This document shows, in pieces, positions 36,549 through 46,794 of a stretch of DNA of 64,000 bases (the stretch's first letter is position 1; each line of letters starts with the position of its first letter). The DNA is taken from assembly GCA_013285405.1 (NCBI GenBank), contig CP053446.1:1463985-1527984 (forward strand), written 5' to 3'. The notes beneath the pieces were generated by a model, which worked only from the letters and a program-made list of their open reading frames with translations, searched no databases and was not told the origin of the DNA. This DNA comes from Ignavibacteriota bacterium (GTDB taxonomy: Bacteria; Bacteroidota; Ignavibacteria; Ignavibacteriales; Ignavibacteriaceae). The position numbers were made by a program, and so were the translations under genes.

Positions 36549-39500
36549 TCAATTATTTTCTTTAGACAGTGTAATAATAAATTCTGTAAATTTACCTTCT
36601 TCTGTCTCAACTTCTAAATTTCCCTGATGTTGTTTAACAATAATATCATAACTCAACGATAAACCTAATCCTGTTCCCTCTCCGGTTGGTTTAGTGGTAA
36701 AGAATGGTTGAAAAATTTTATCCAGATGATCGGGCTGAATTCCGTTCCCATTGTCGCCAATTTTTATTTCAACCTTTCCGTTTAAGTTCTTTGTTGAAAC
36801 TTTTAGAATTGGATTAAAAATATTTTCACTATTCTTTTTCTTATCATAAGCTGCATAGCAGGCATTATTAATTATATTCAAAAATACTCTGCTAATATCC
36901 TGTGGAACAACATTAATTTTCTCGAGGGATTTATCATAATCCTTTTCAATTGTAATATTGAATTCCTTGTCCTGCGCTCTCAACCCATGGTATGCAAGTG
37001 TAACATACTGATCAAGAAGATCATTAATATTTGTTAAAACTTTTTCACCTGAAGTTCCTCTTGAATGAAGAAGCATTCCCTTAACGATTGAATCAGCACG
37101 TTTTCCATGCTGATTTATCTTCTCAAGGTTTTGTTTTAAATTTTCAAGCAGTTCAATAACTTCTGTTTCATTTTTATTCTGCAATTCTGTTTTTACATCA
37201 TCTATTAATTCTCTGGAAAGTTCAGAAAAATTATTTACAAAGTTCAATGGGTTTTTAATTTCGTGTGCAATGCCTGCTGTTAACACACCAAGTGATGCCA
37301 TTTTTTCTGAATGAATAAGCTGTACCTGAGCCGCTTTTAATTCATCTAATGTTACTTCGATTTTATTTTTTGCATCTTCTAAATTACTGAAGTCTTCATA
37401 TCGTGCATATGCCATTGAAAATGCTTCGGCTAATGTTCTTACTAAATCAAGTTTGTCTTCTGCGAGTGGTTTAACATCGCCAATGTAAAGCATTCCTTGT
37501 GCAAAAGGTACAAAATGTAAATCCAGCGATTTGGGTGGTTCTGCTGCACCTTGATATGTTTCTGCATTTGGTACCTGTCCGCTATTAATTAATGATTTAG
37601 TCCAATTTATAAAATCTTCTTTATTCCAATGTGCTATGTAAACCAACTTATTTCTCCAATGGTCAATCGTCCTACTAATAATCTCGTTCGTGTCGAAAGA
37701 TAAGTTTAGCACTCCGAGTGATTTGCCATCTGGTGTTGTTAGATAAACATTCACTCTTTCTGACTTCTCGTAAATAATGTAAACGCCACATCGGAAAAAA
37801 GGCACACCAAGTGTTTTTAATTCGCGCCAGATAATCGGTGTGATCCGGTTAAGATCATCACATGTTCTCATCGAAGCAATCTCTGCACGAACACGATCAA
37901 GAGAGGCTTGTTTTATTGCTTCAACTGTACGCGCTTCTGCTTCTTTCAAATCCAGATATCGTCTATATGTAAGACTGAGTACAGAACTAAACCTTCTGAA
38001 TATTTGAAGTTCATCTTCAGACAACTTGTTCTCCGTCCAAGCAAAAATAAATCCTTCTTTGAATGGAATGTTATGGCCGTATTGTACGACATCAAGCGGA
38101 TAATCAGGATAAGCAATCTGAGGTTTTATTATTGAATAATATTTATTTATCTCTACTCCACGAAGTACCGGGAAATATTCTTTCTGAGTTTTCCAGTGAT
38201 CAAAAATTCCATCAAGAACGGGATGACCTGTTTGTTTCAATTTTCCGGAAACTTCAATAATATCTCCATCTTTCGTAATAGATGTTGTTGTGAGATAAGT
38301 TGTACGTGTTTCCTCATCAATTCTTCCAACACCGCATCTCCATGGTAAAACATTCAGTGATTTTAATTCCTTAAAAAATAAACTAACGGTTTCGGATAAG
38401 TCTTCAGAAGTATGCATAGCCATTGCTTTTGCACGTACGCGTTCTAACGCTGCTTCAATTTTTGCTTCTCTTGCCTGAGCTTCTGCTTTTTGCAAGTCGA
38501 GGAAACGGGTATAAGTTTGCTGAAATACTTTTCCAAAACGCAAAAGTATTTTATTCTCATCATCGGTGTAAGGAATAGCGGAAAAATTTTCAATGTACAA
38601 TCCAACAGTATCTAATAACACTGTGGAAACAGCAAGACCCTTGCATTGCAAATAAAATTTCTTTGCTTCTTCAGGTATCTCAAATAGTTTAAAAAGGGAT
38701 AGATAGAAATCATTTTTTTCTTTGAAATTCAACAGGTCGGTGTGAAAGGGGATTTCCTTTGCTTTTGCCTCCAAAAAACTGTTCCAGGTTGGTGTATCAA
38801 AGTATGGAATGATAGCAAAGAATGGTTCAATGTTGGGGTCAGCCAGCCAGATGTGCATGTCATCGTGAACTTTATAATCAATATAAAAACCTGCGTGTTC
38901 TGCATTGATTTTGAGATGCACAAATTGTTCAAGCACCACCCGAATCACATCTTTCAGCTCGTCACTTTTATGCATTGCCAAAGACCGGCTTCTTACTCTT
39001 TCCAATGCTGCTTCAATCTGAGCTTCTCTTGCTTGAGCGATTGCCAGTTCAATATCCAGAAATCGTTGATACGCAAGTTCAAATACTTTTAGAAATCTCT
39101 TGAATAAATTAATTTCTTCTTCAGTTAAAAGATGATACGTTGAAATTCCGAGTGCAACCGGACCAAGCGAGAACCAATAATAGCTAAGCGAGGAAGCCGT
39201 CTTTAAATATTTATCAATAAAAACATTCGTAGTTTTTTGGTAGTCAATCCAGTCTTTAACTTTTTTGCCTTTTATATGGGTGATGAAAGTTTCTCCCTTA
39301 CCCTTAAGCATTTGTTGAGCAAATTTTTTATGAAGTTTATTGTTGGTATAAATTGTTTCGGTGATAATTGTTTTATTATGCTTTGCATAATATTCATAGT
39401 TCATATATGTACCACGTTCTTCGTAGAAGATGGCAGTCTGAACATTGCGTATTTCTTTAACATTTAATAATTGAAGCTGAAGGAAGACTGTCTTACAAAC

Positions 39501-40205
39501 ATCGAGCATATCAGAAGGAATTTTCATTCCCATTGCAACAGCCCGCACTCTTTCAAGTGAAGCTTCAATCTTTGCTTCCCTTGTCTGTACTTCGGCAAGA
39601 GCGATATCAGTATATCTTTTGTAAGCGAGTTCAAATACGTTACGGAATTTTTTAAGTAAACTTATTTCTTCAGCACAGAGTGGATTATCATACATTGATA
39701 AACCCAATGCACCAGGTCCGATGGAATAAAAATAAAAGTGAACTGATTTGGCTTTATCTAATTTTGGATCAGCAAATTGATTATCTAATTTCCTGTAATT
39801 ACGGAACACCTCCAGTGATTTCCCATTGAAACTATCATTTAGAAATGCATTTGCTGACTTTTTAATTGTCTCCGCCAGATTGCGGGCCCTGGGATGTTTA
39901 TTGTATTCTGCTTCTTCAACTATACCTTTTTTATAAGCCGTGAAGTATTGATAATTGAAATAAGAATTTTTATGTTCAATGAGAATAACAGTCTGCACAT
40001 TACGAAGGTTTTTCACGCCAAATGTTTTGAACTGGTCTGAAATGATCTTACAGACTTTTACCATATCTGAGGGACGTTTCATTGCAAGAGCTGAAGTCCG
40101 AACTTTTTCCAGGGCAGATTCAATTTTAAGTTCGAACTTTTTTGCCGACAATTCTTTTTCAAGCTTTGTAAGCTTACGTGTATCCTGCTGCAATTTTTTT
40201 TTCAT
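36549..40205 (-). CDS. Cytosolic sensor kinase with five tandem GAF-like modules
   Basis: 1218 residues; no signal peptide or membrane helix. Five homologous ~186-residue modules each start with a helical motif (A)LERVR..A.AM..S.(D/E)(D/L): about 28-209, 213-396, 398-582, 586-765 and 766-945. Modules 1 and 2 are closest to each other, as are 4 and 5. A coiled linker leads to HisKA with phospho-acceptor His981 and a complete HATPase (NACYAAY, DNGNGI, GEGTGLGLS). Modules of this type are common in Bacteroidota and probably bind small molecules. The gene heads the operon, with only 8 bases to the propeller kinase. Ligands unknown. Confidence 0.93.
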   Translation of the reverse strand: MKKKLQQDTRKLTKLEKELSAKKFELKIESALEKVRTSALAMKRPSDMVKVCKIISDQFKTFGVKNLRNVQTVILIEHKNSYFNYQYFTAYKKGIVEEAEYNKHPRARNLAETIKKSANAFLNDSFNGKSLEVFRNYRKLDNQFADPKLDKAKSVHFYFYSIGPGALGLSMYDNPLCAEEISLLKKFRNVFELAYKRYTDIALAEVQTREAKIEASLERVRAVAMGMKIPSDMLDVCKTVFLQLQLLNVKEIRNVQTAIFYEERGTYMNYEYYAKHNKTIITETIYTNNKLHKKFAQQMLKGKGETFITHIKGKKVKDWIDYQKTTNVFIDKYLKTASSLSYYWFSLGPVALGISTYHLLTEEEINLFKRFLKVFELAYQRFLDIELAIAQAREAQIEAALERVRSRSLAMHKSDELKDVIRVVLEQFVHLKINAEHAGFYIDYKVHDDMHIWLADPNIEPFFAIIPYFDTPTWNSFLEAKAKEIPFHTDLLNFKEKNDFYLSLFKLFEIPEEAKKFYLQCKGLAVSTVLLDTVGLYIENFSAIPYTDDENKILLRFGKVFQQTYTRFLDLQKAEAQAREAKIEAALERVRAKAMAMHTSEDLSETVSLFFKELKSLNVLPWRCGVGRIDEETRTTYLTTTSITKDGDIIEVSGKLKQTGHPVLDGIFDHWKTQKEYFPVLRGVEINKYYSIIKPQIAYPDYPLDVVQYGHNIPFKEGFIFAWTENKLSEDELQIFRRFSSVLSLTYRRYLDLKEAEARTVEAIKQASLDRVRAEIASMRTCDDLNRITPIIWRELKTLGVPFFRCGVYIIYEKSERVNVYLTTPDGKSLGVLNLSFDTNEIISRTIDHWRNKLVYIAHWNKEDFINWTKSLINSGQVPNAETYQGAAEPPKSLDLHFVPFAQGMLYIGDVKPLAEDKLDLVRTLAEAFSMAYARYEDFSNLEDAKNKIEVTLDELKAAQVQLIHSEKMASLGVLTAGIAHEIKNPLNFVNNFSELSRELIDDVKTELQNKNETEVIELLENLKQNLEKINQHGKRADSIVKGMLLHSRGTSGEKVLTNINDLLDQYVTLAYHGLRAQDKEFNITIEKDYDKSLEKINVVPQDISRVFLNIINNACYAAYDKKKNSENIFNPILKVSTKNLNGKVEIKIGDNGNGIQPDHLDKIFQPFFTTKPTGEGTGLGLSLSYDIIVKQHQGNLEVETEEGKFTEFIITLSKENN

Positions 40206-40409
40206 TTAAGATTGACGGATCAGTTTAAATAGTAAAATATGAAGTAATACTTTTAATGATATAAATTCCTTTTCTTAAGTAACTTACTTCAAAAACAAAA
40301 AATCAGCAACTATTGGTGATTGGCAACACAAACCAGACATTTCTTTCAGGTGATATACCAATCCACCAACCGATTTTAGTTGAATTATGAGATTACAGAT
40401 AAAATCAAT

Positions 40410-42080
40410 TCAGATATGTGTCGCTAAACTTTTGGCGTGTACTATCTGTTGTCTTGTTGAACTGTTATTTAGTTTCAATAGTTGATTATAATAATATTCT
40501 GTTTTCTTTTTATCGCCAATTAATTCGGCTGATCTTCCAGCACCGAAAATTGAGTTGAATCGATTCGGATTTTTTTTCAACGATAACTCATATTGAATTA
40601 GTGCATCCTTTGGACGATTCAATTCCATATACAGATCTCCAAGCATTTCTCTTGCAGGCAATAAAGTTCCCGGTGTAACGGGATTTTTTTCTGTTGCATC
40701 TTCAAGATCTGCTGCAACAATCATCATTTCTAAAGATTTCTCCATTTCATTTTGTGTATATAGTTCCCACGCTTTAACAACTTTCTTTTGTATTTCTATT
40801 TGATTAATCCAGTACCTGTTTGATTCAACATCTGTGAAAGTTTTTTGAAGCTCTTCTAATTTTTGAATTGATTGTTTTGTAATTTCTAAGTTCTTGATTC
40901 TTCCGGCTCCGATTCCTCTTGCATAATAAATAAGAGCTTCATACTGTGGAAATTTTTCCCAAGGAAAGTTTAAATGTGAAAGAGATATATGTGCTGCTTC
41001 GGTCCAGTTCTGGTATTCAAGAGCCATTCTGCCAGGAATCGCAGCAAGCGAATATGCAATTTGGGGTAATGGCTGAAATGATCCATGGAGCGTATCAAGT
41101 ATATCAGAGATTTCTTTTGCCTTTTCGAATTGTGATAGTTGTAAATATGCATATACTGCATAGTCGAGAGCATGGAAATAGTGATTTGATATTTGACCAT
41201 TGACAGGCATTTTCCATGCAGCAGCAGCAGATCTCAAATTCAGGTCGATAGATTCCTGCCAGTAACCAAGCCTTGTAAAGATATGGGTGGGCATATGCAA
41301 TGCATGAGGGACTTCCGGTGCAAGCATATAATATTCTCGTGCAACTCTGATTGCATTTAGTGCAAGCGGAGGATAGTCATACGCGTGAATCGCATAATGA
41401 AATGCAGCAGGATGATCGGGAATTATTTTCATTACTTCTTCGCAAATCGCACCAGCTTCAATTTGTTCCTTGTACGATTTATCAGTTGGATTGACTGTTG
41501 CAAGCATTGATAACACAGAAAACATTTTTGCTTCAATATCATCAGGCAATTGTTCTGATGCAGTCTTCCACCCAATTCTGAATGCTTCTAATCTTTCCGG
41601 CTCTGTTTTATTTACTCCATCTTCAAAGAATGAAGCAACAGCAGCCCCATAAAGTTTTTCCTTTTCAGTCTCTGCAAGCTTTAAAGCATTCTGACAAAGT
41701 GCAAAACCATCGTTTAAAGTTTTCTCATCGGGAATGTCCGGCCATAGAGGATGAATCAATGTCATTGCCTTCCCCCAGTATCCCCAGAAACAATCTTTAT
41801 CCAGTTCTATAACTTTATTGAAAGTATATTCTGCATCGTCGTAAGTCATATGATGAATCAATGCAATTCCGAAAGCGATTAGAGTATCAAGTTTCGGACT
41901 ACATCCATCAGAAAACTGAACTGTACCACACATAATATCTGGAGTCAAGTAGGTTTTTTGTGTATTGGATACTTTTTGATCTGAACAAGATATCGTGAAG
42001 AGTAATAAAAATATAACCGAGAAAATTAATTTCGTTAAGAGATTTTCCTCTGTAGTTTGTTCGGAGAGCACTCGTTTCAT
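40410..42080 (-). CDS. Tetratricopeptide-repeat lipoprotein
   Basis: 556 residues. A strong Shine-Dalgarno (TTAGGAGGATTAAA-ATG) fixes the start. N-terminal hydrophobic stretch ends in the lipobox TISC (FLLLFTISCSDQK). TPR-like helical pairs follow (YDDAEYTFNKVIELDKDCFWGYWGKAM, here given in part; ALIQYELSLKKNPNRFN near the C-terminus). HHMTYDD and HALHMPTHIF are conserved His-rich patches shared with a Bacteroidota family of unknown role. Monocistronic; divergent in orientation from nothing nearby. Confidence 0.85.
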   Translation of the reverse strand: MKRVLSEQTTEENLLTKLIFSVIFLLLFTISCSDQKVSNTQKTYLTPDIMCGTVQFSDGCSPKLDTLIAFGIALIHHMTYDDAEYTFNKVIELDKDCFWGYWGKAMTLIHPLWPDIPDEKTLNDGFALCQNALKLAETEKEKLYGAAVASFFEDGVNKTEPERLEAFRIGWKTASEQLPDDIEAKMFSVLSMLATVNPTDKSYKEQIEAGAICEEVMKIIPDHPAAFHYAIHAYDYPPLALNAIRVAREYYMLAPEVPHALHMPTHIFTRLGYWQESIDLNLRSAAAAWKMPVNGQISNHYFHALDYAVYAYLQLSQFEKAKEISDILDTLHGSFQPLPQIAYSLAAIPGRMALEYQNWTEAAHISLSHLNFPWEKFPQYEALIYYARGIGAGRIKNLEITKQSIQKLEELQKTFTDVESNRYWINQIEIQKKVVKAWELYTQNEMEKSLEMMIVAADLEDATEKNPVTPGTLLPAREMLGDLYMELNRPKDALIQYELSLKKNPNRFNSIFGAGRSAELIGDKKKTEYYYNQLLKLNNSSTRQQIVHAKSLATHI

Positions 42081-42242
42081 TTAATCCTCCTAAAATTATT
42101 GACCTACAATTCCGACAAAGATAAACTCATTATTTTTTTGATTTAAATTACTGCTGACCGGAAAGGTTCGTTTAAAGTAACGACTTAATGCAGTGACTGA
42201 AAATTAGTAATAAAAGAATTGAAGGCAAATTGCGATGATAAA

Positions 42243-43457
42243 TTAATTTTTTACTGACTGCTTGATATCTTTTGCCCAAACAGCAAACCAAACTGTACCT
42301 ATCACTCCGCAAACAGATGCAGTCATAAAATTTGTAAACGGCGAAATATTCCAAAGGAATGCACTGCTTAAAGCTGCCCCCGAAACAATTACATCTCTGA
42401 ATAAATAATAAGTTCCGAATGTTTCTGCTTTCGCACCATCCGGTGCAAGATCCATTATTAATGATTTTCGTGTTGGTTCCCCAAATTCTTTCAATCCTCG
42501 TACAACGAATGCAAACACAAGGGCTGTAAATGATTCAGAAAAATAAATTATTATTGGAAAGATTGTAAAAAAGATAAAAGTTATCAGAATGAAAGGCTTC
42601 TTGAAATGTCTGTCCGCGTAATAAGCAACCGGAATGTAAATCAACATTGAAGTTATCATTTCAACAGCAGTTAAAATTCCAAACTGAAACGCACTGATGC
42701 CAAGATAATTCACGCACCAGATTACCACAAAAGCGTATGGAATTTGCTCAGCAAATCTTATGAGCATATCAGACACTAATAAATTTTTAAGTGACGGGTT
42801 AAAATATTTTAACCTGAGCAATTCTTTTATGTTACTGCTTTTAGGAGCAACAATTTCATCTTCCATTAGAAAATAGACCACAAGAAGAGATATAATTCCA
42901 AGGACAAAAGCAGCAATGAATGAAATTCTTATTCCTGATGTAGTTCCATAAATCGAAATAATAGTTCCCCCAAGCAAAGGACCAAGCGACATCGGAATTC
43001 TTTTTACAATTGAATGAACTGAAACTCCCATCGCTCTTCTGTTTGAAGGAACAGCCTTTGAAATTAAGCTCATAATTGCCGGAAGCGAAACCGCGCTCCA
43101 CGAAATAAAAAAAACAGACCCGATAAAAACAGCTTGCCATGATTGAAAAATAATTACGATAAGATATCCAAGCATCGCAACTGAAGTAAACAACATCAAT
43201 GCTTTTTTGTATCCTATTCTATCGCTCAAATATCCACCGGGGAATGAATACAATGCACTTAAAAGATTATCCATTGCATTTAAGAATCCAACCGCAAGGT
43301 TTGTTCCACCGATTGCAAGAATGTAAAGAGGAAGAAATCGTTCCCCCATTTTTTCTCCAAGCATAATTAGTACGACCATTATAATCATACCTGTCATGCT
43401 TTTGTTAAGCCCGAAGAAGTTAATGATACGTTTTCTTAATGAAGTTGACTGATTCAT
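42243..43457 (-). CDS. Major facilitator superfamily transporter
   Basis: 404 residues with about 12 membrane helices in two halves. The loop between helices 2 and 3 has the family motif as GGYLSDRIGYKKAL, and AYYADRHFKKPF is the equivalent in the second half. The sequence VSVHSIVKRIPMSLGPLLGG matches drug/sugar-type MFS proteins in which helix 4-5 carries such a motif. Substrate unknown. No Shine-Dalgarno at 43457. Not in an operon with the TPR gene (162-bp gap). Confidence 0.9.
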   Translation of the reverse strand: MNQSTSLRKRIINFFGLNKSMTGMIIMVVLIMLGEKMGERFLPLYILAIGGTNLAVGFLNAMDNLLSALYSFPGGYLSDRIGYKKALMLFTSVAMLGYLIVIIFQSWQAVFIGSVFFISWSAVSLPAIMSLISKAVPSNRRAMGVSVHSIVKRIPMSLGPLLGGTIISIYGTTSGIRISFIAAFVLGIISLLVVYFLMEDEIVAPKSSNIKELLRLKYFNPSLKNLLVSDMLIRFAEQIPYAFVVIWCVNYLGISAFQFGILTAVEMITSMLIYIPVAYYADRHFKKPFILITFIFFTIFPIIIYFSESFTALVFAFVVRGLKEFGEPTRKSLIMDLAPDGAKAETFGTYYLFRDVIVSGAALSSAFLWNISPFTNFMTASVCGVIGTVWFAVWAKDIKQSVKN

Positions 43458-43714
43458 AAGTTTAAGCTGAAAATTCAGGTGTGTAAGTTCGCTATTCGTT
43501 TTCTTGTTTCAAAAAGCTGCTGATCATAATCAAGAGAAAAATTATTTTGATGCCTGAATCAAAGTTGGCTAAACTTAAAACTTTATAAGCAATATCAAAA
43601 AATATTTTAAGCAATGGACGAAAAATTAAAGGGCGGGACTTATGTAGTAATGCTCATCTCTTGAAGTGTTTTTAATTGGAGATTCATTTTCATCATTTGA
43701 AGAAGGATAACATA

Positions 43715-44527
43715 TTATTTTTGAGACGTGTTACTTTTTTCCCGTTGTATTTGAAATTCCTTTTTTGGCATTAAAATATTATCTCTCACTCGTTGAGAGC
43801 TTTTTACGATTCTTTTGTTTTCATCAGGAGACAAAGTCATTTTTTGAATTTGTCTTGGAGGCAGTTTAACCTTTTCATGATTTATCATTACATCTGAAAC
43901 GTTCCTTCCAGTTGATTGTTCGATAGTGAACTTGCTCGGTGGAACTCTGTTATTTTTTTTCGTACCGTCTAACTCATTAATTCTGGCAGGTGGATTAGAT
44001 ATTGCATAATCATGAATATCATCCTTTGTGAAGTCAGCAAGTTTAACAACATGCCAATGACTATGTTCACCGCTCTCCCATGGGTTTCCATAAATAATTC
44101 CCGGTGGAGGCAAAGGTGCCCAGCCAACAAAATCATCATAGGTTATCCACATTACATTTGCTGGCGCCCAATTATTGTCAGAAGGTATCCAAACCCAGCC
44201 GTAAAACGGATCGTTGTACCAATATCCATAATGATATACAATCCAGCCAAAAGGTTCATAAGAAATCCATGTCCAGTTTCCATCTGCAAAAGCCCAATGT
44301 CCATAATCAAAAGGTATCCATCCATTTACAACAAACGGCTGCCATGCTTCACCATAAGGATTTACATCTACCCATTCTCCATAGGTATTAAGATCATCAA
44401 TATCATAGCTACTATGACCGGAATAATCTGAAATGTTTTCAGTTGAAGAGCAGCTCACAGCTAACAGAAACAAAAGCCCTGCCGATACCAGATGAAATAT
44501 CTTCAATAAAATTTTTCTCTTATTCAT
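43715..44527 (-). CDS. W/Y-rich lipoprotein with YxWxP-type repeats (DUF6600-like)
   Basis: 270 residues. Lipobox LLAVSC gives a lipid-anchored Cys. Residues ~40-150 contain repeated aromatic motifs: YGEWVDVNPYGEAWQPF, GWIPFDYGHWAFADGNWTW, YGWVWIPSDNNWAPANVMW, VGWAPLPP. This is the DUF6600-type pattern of envelope proteins often found with FecR-like or BON proteins. The C-terminus is basic and Lys/Gln-rich. It follows the BON protein by 22 bases, so the two are one operon. Likely envelope stress or cell-wall contact; inference. Confidence 0.8.
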   Translation of the reverse strand: MNKRKILLKIFHLVSAGLLFLLAVSCSSTENISDYSGHSSYDIDDLNTYGEWVDVNPYGEAWQPFVVNGWIPFDYGHWAFADGNWTWISYEPFGWIVYHYGYWYNDPFYGWVWIPSDNNWAPANVMWITYDDFVGWAPLPPPGIIYGNPWESGEHSHWHVVKLADFTKDDIHDYAISNPPARINELDGTKKNNRVPPSKFTIEQSTGRNVSDVMINHEKVKLPPRQIQKMTLSPDENKRIVKSSQRVRDNILMPKKEFQIQREKSNTSQK

Positions 44528-44549
44528 TTTAATATTTTATTTATGATTT

Positions 44550-45293
44550 TTATGAATTGTTTATAATTTTCATTTCATTTACAACATTCTTAACTCCAAT
44601 AATACGTTGGATATCTTCCTGAATATGGTTCTTTGCATACAAGTCGTTCACCGTACCATACAGATTAACGGAACCATTATTTATATCAAACATAATATTT
44701 TTCTCAAGTGGAAAATTATTATTAAGCAGGTCAATTATAATTTCAGTTAAGTTGGCATCACTTTTTGCAGCTGACGGTGACATTACGCTTATGTGATCTA
44801 TTAAATCAGATACTCCATCCTGCCAGGATGCAATAGTCTGCATCATTAGTTTCTCCCTGAAATAACTTACTGTCCCTGACAAAGTTACTACTCCATTATT
44901 AACTTCAATTTTGATTTTTTCTGGTTCGAGAATAGCGTCATTTAATTTAGTTTCATTTTCTATGTTAGCTTTAATTATATCATCTGCAGTAATAACGTTT
45001 TGAACCTGTATGTTGTTATGTATTTCTTTAACGCCTTTAACTTCAGAGACCAATTCACCAATTTTTAATTTGTCAAACAGAGTATTGACTTCTCCGCTAA
45101 TTGATACAATTCCGTTTTTGTCGGCTGAAATCTTAAAATTTTCTGTGTAATAATTTTCAATTTTGTTTTCAACATCGGTTACTAATTTGCCCGTGTCGAT
45201 TTGTGAAACACCTCTGTTAGTTACCATCAGAGAGAGCATTGTTGAAAGAAACAGCAGACTTTTAATAGAAATTAATCTTCTTAATGCGTTCAT
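44550..45293 (-). CDS. Three-BON-domain periplasmic protein
   Basis: 247 residues. Start at 45293 has AAAGGAATTT upstream. A signal peptide (LLFLSTMLSLMVTNRGVSQ) is followed by three BON domains of ~70 residues: (~35-98) GIVSISGEVNTLFDKLKIGE, (~108-172) NNGVVTLSGTVSYFREKLM, (~180-245) NNGSVNLYGTVNDLYAKNHI. BON domains bind phospholipid in OsmY-like proteins. Likely protects or bridges the envelope. Operon with the YxWxP lipoprotein. Confidence 0.93.
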   Translation of the reverse strand: MNALRRLISIKSLLFLSTMLSLMVTNRGVSQIDTGKLVTDVENKIENYYTENFKISADKNGIVSISGEVNTLFDKLKIGELVSEVKGVKEIHNNIQVQNVITADDIIKANIENETKLNDAILEPEKIKIEVNNGVVTLSGTVSYFREKLMMQTIASWQDGVSDLIDHISVMSPSAAKSDANLTEIIIDLLNNNFPLEKNIMFDINNGSVNLYGTVNDLYAKNHIQEDIQRIIGVKNVVNEMKIINNS

Positions 45294-45658
45294 TTTAAAT
45301 TCCTTTTAAATATTATTTCATTATACAGAGGTAAATTTGTTATGGAATAATTAACAACTGGTTAACAACGAATTAAAATATTTTAATGTTTGTGAAATTG
45401 GCATTATTCACTCTAATAGAAGTCATTATCAAAAAGATCAAAATGGGTTGCTGAGGAGAAATTAGTTAGGCTTTTGTCTGGTAAATCCTGTTATTTTATT
45501 TCGAGGTGATGAAACCATCAATAAGATCAGGTTGGTAACAGACAGGAATTAGAAGAGTTTATGTCAAAAAGATGATTGAATCTATTTTTTTGTAAAGAGA
45601 ATTTTCAGATAGTAGAAATTTAGTGGTTGTACTATCAGCAATTCGATATGTTTTATTT
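45294..45658. other. 365-bp intergenic region
   Basis: AT-rich; no gene or strong hairpin recognised. The right part (45600-45658) abuts the stop of the site-2 protease gene and the left part must contain the BON operon promoter. Confidence 0.5.
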
Positions 45659-46777
45659 TTAATGACCAATTCTGTGAAGTTCAAACATAAATTTGATTAC
45701 AGTATCACGACTTAAAATTCCCACATACGTTTCTCCCTCAGTTACTGGTAATTGTGCGATACCATTTTCATCCATTAATTTTAATGCATTTAATAATTGT
45801 GCGTCAGCATTAATTTTAATAATGTTTGTCTCGGGAATCATTAAATCTTTTATGGTTTTGAATTGTCTCTCTTCTTTGGGAACAGAATTAATCTGATTGG
45901 GTGTTATAAAACCAACAACCGAATTATTTTCTTTGACAAGTAAACATCTTCGATTGGCGCCAATAAAATGATTATCAATTATCTCCTGAATATTTGAATC
46001 TGGATACACTATACCAAAATCAGTTGACATTGCTTCACTAACAAGATGTCCGGACAGAAGTTCGTCCAAAGCCTGTCTTCTAATCTGAGATACTGCAGCA
46101 TTGTCAAGAAACCAACCGATAAATGCTATCCACACACCATCTATAAAATTATTTTGGAAAATTTGGAATATGCCGATCATAATAAATAAGAAACCGAAAA
46201 ACCTTCCAACATTTGCCGCGATTGTGGTGGCTTTTTTAATATTCTTTGTTATACCCCAAACAATTGCTCTAAAAACTCTTCCGCCATCCAGCGGAAAACC
46301 CGGAATTAAATTGAACACTGCTAAAATAAAATTTATATATGAAAGGTAATGAAAAGGTGCAGCAAGATATTCACTGCCTTTAAAGGCTTTGTCTAATAAA
46401 TAAAAAATTCCGGCAAGTAAAAAACTTGTAATCGGACCAGCAATTGCAATCCAAAATTCGGCTGATGATTTGGGTGGTTCTTTGGTAATCTCAGCAACAC
46501 CGCCAAATATAAAAAGAGTTATTCTTCTAACTCTAAGCTTATATTTTTTTGCAATAATTGAATGACCGAGTTCATGAAGCACTATACTCAAAAAGAAAAT
46601 AAATGAAGTTACAAGTCCTACAAACCAGTAAGAGAATTTTGTCCAGTCTTTATATTCTTGAGGAAAATAATTTTGAGCAAGCATCCAGGTTAGCAATACC
46701 AAAATTAAAAACCATGAATAATCCAGATAAATAGGCACACCAATAATTTTTCCAATAGAAATATGATTGTCTTTCAT
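45659..46777 (-). CDS. Site-2 protease (M50) with CBS domain pair
   Basis: 372 residues. Membrane zinc protease with HELGH at 68-72 and the third ligand Asp164 in NLIPGFPLDGGRVFRA. About five or six membrane segments precede residues ~230. Two CBS motifs follow (~245-365: VSEAMSTDFGIVYPDS, IKDLMIPETNIIKINADA). This is the SpoIVFB-type rather than the RseP-type layout, with no PDZ domain. It would cleave membrane-bound regulators such as anti-sigma factors, gated by adenine nucleotides at the CBS pair (known for the family). It is 17 bases downstream of the MtfA-like gene. Confidence 0.93.
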   Translation of the reverse strand: MKDNHISIGKIIGVPIYLDYSWFLILVLLTWMLAQNYFPQEYKDWTKFSYWFVGLVTSFIFFLSIVLHELGHSIIAKKYKLRVRRITLFIFGGVAEITKEPPKSSAEFWIAIAGPITSFLLAGIFYLLDKAFKGSEYLAAPFHYLSYINFILAVFNLIPGFPLDGGRVFRAIVWGITKNIKKATTIAANVGRFFGFLFIMIGIFQIFQNNFIDGVWIAFIGWFLDNAAVSQIRRQALDELLSGHLVSEAMSTDFGIVYPDSNIQEIIDNHFIGANRRCLLVKENNSVVGFITPNQINSVPKEERQFKTIKDLMIPETNIIKINADAQLLNALKLMDENGIAQLPVTEGETYVGILSRDTVIKFMFELHRIGH

Positions 46778-46794
46778 AAAATTTTTTTCCTGCT

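Noticed and set aside
38742-39092. 116-codon plus-strand frame
   Set aside because: Antisense to the five-module kinase; no independent features.
44012-44431. 139-codon plus-strand frame
   Set aside because: Lies fully opposite the YxWxP lipoprotein gene and is its antisense shadow.
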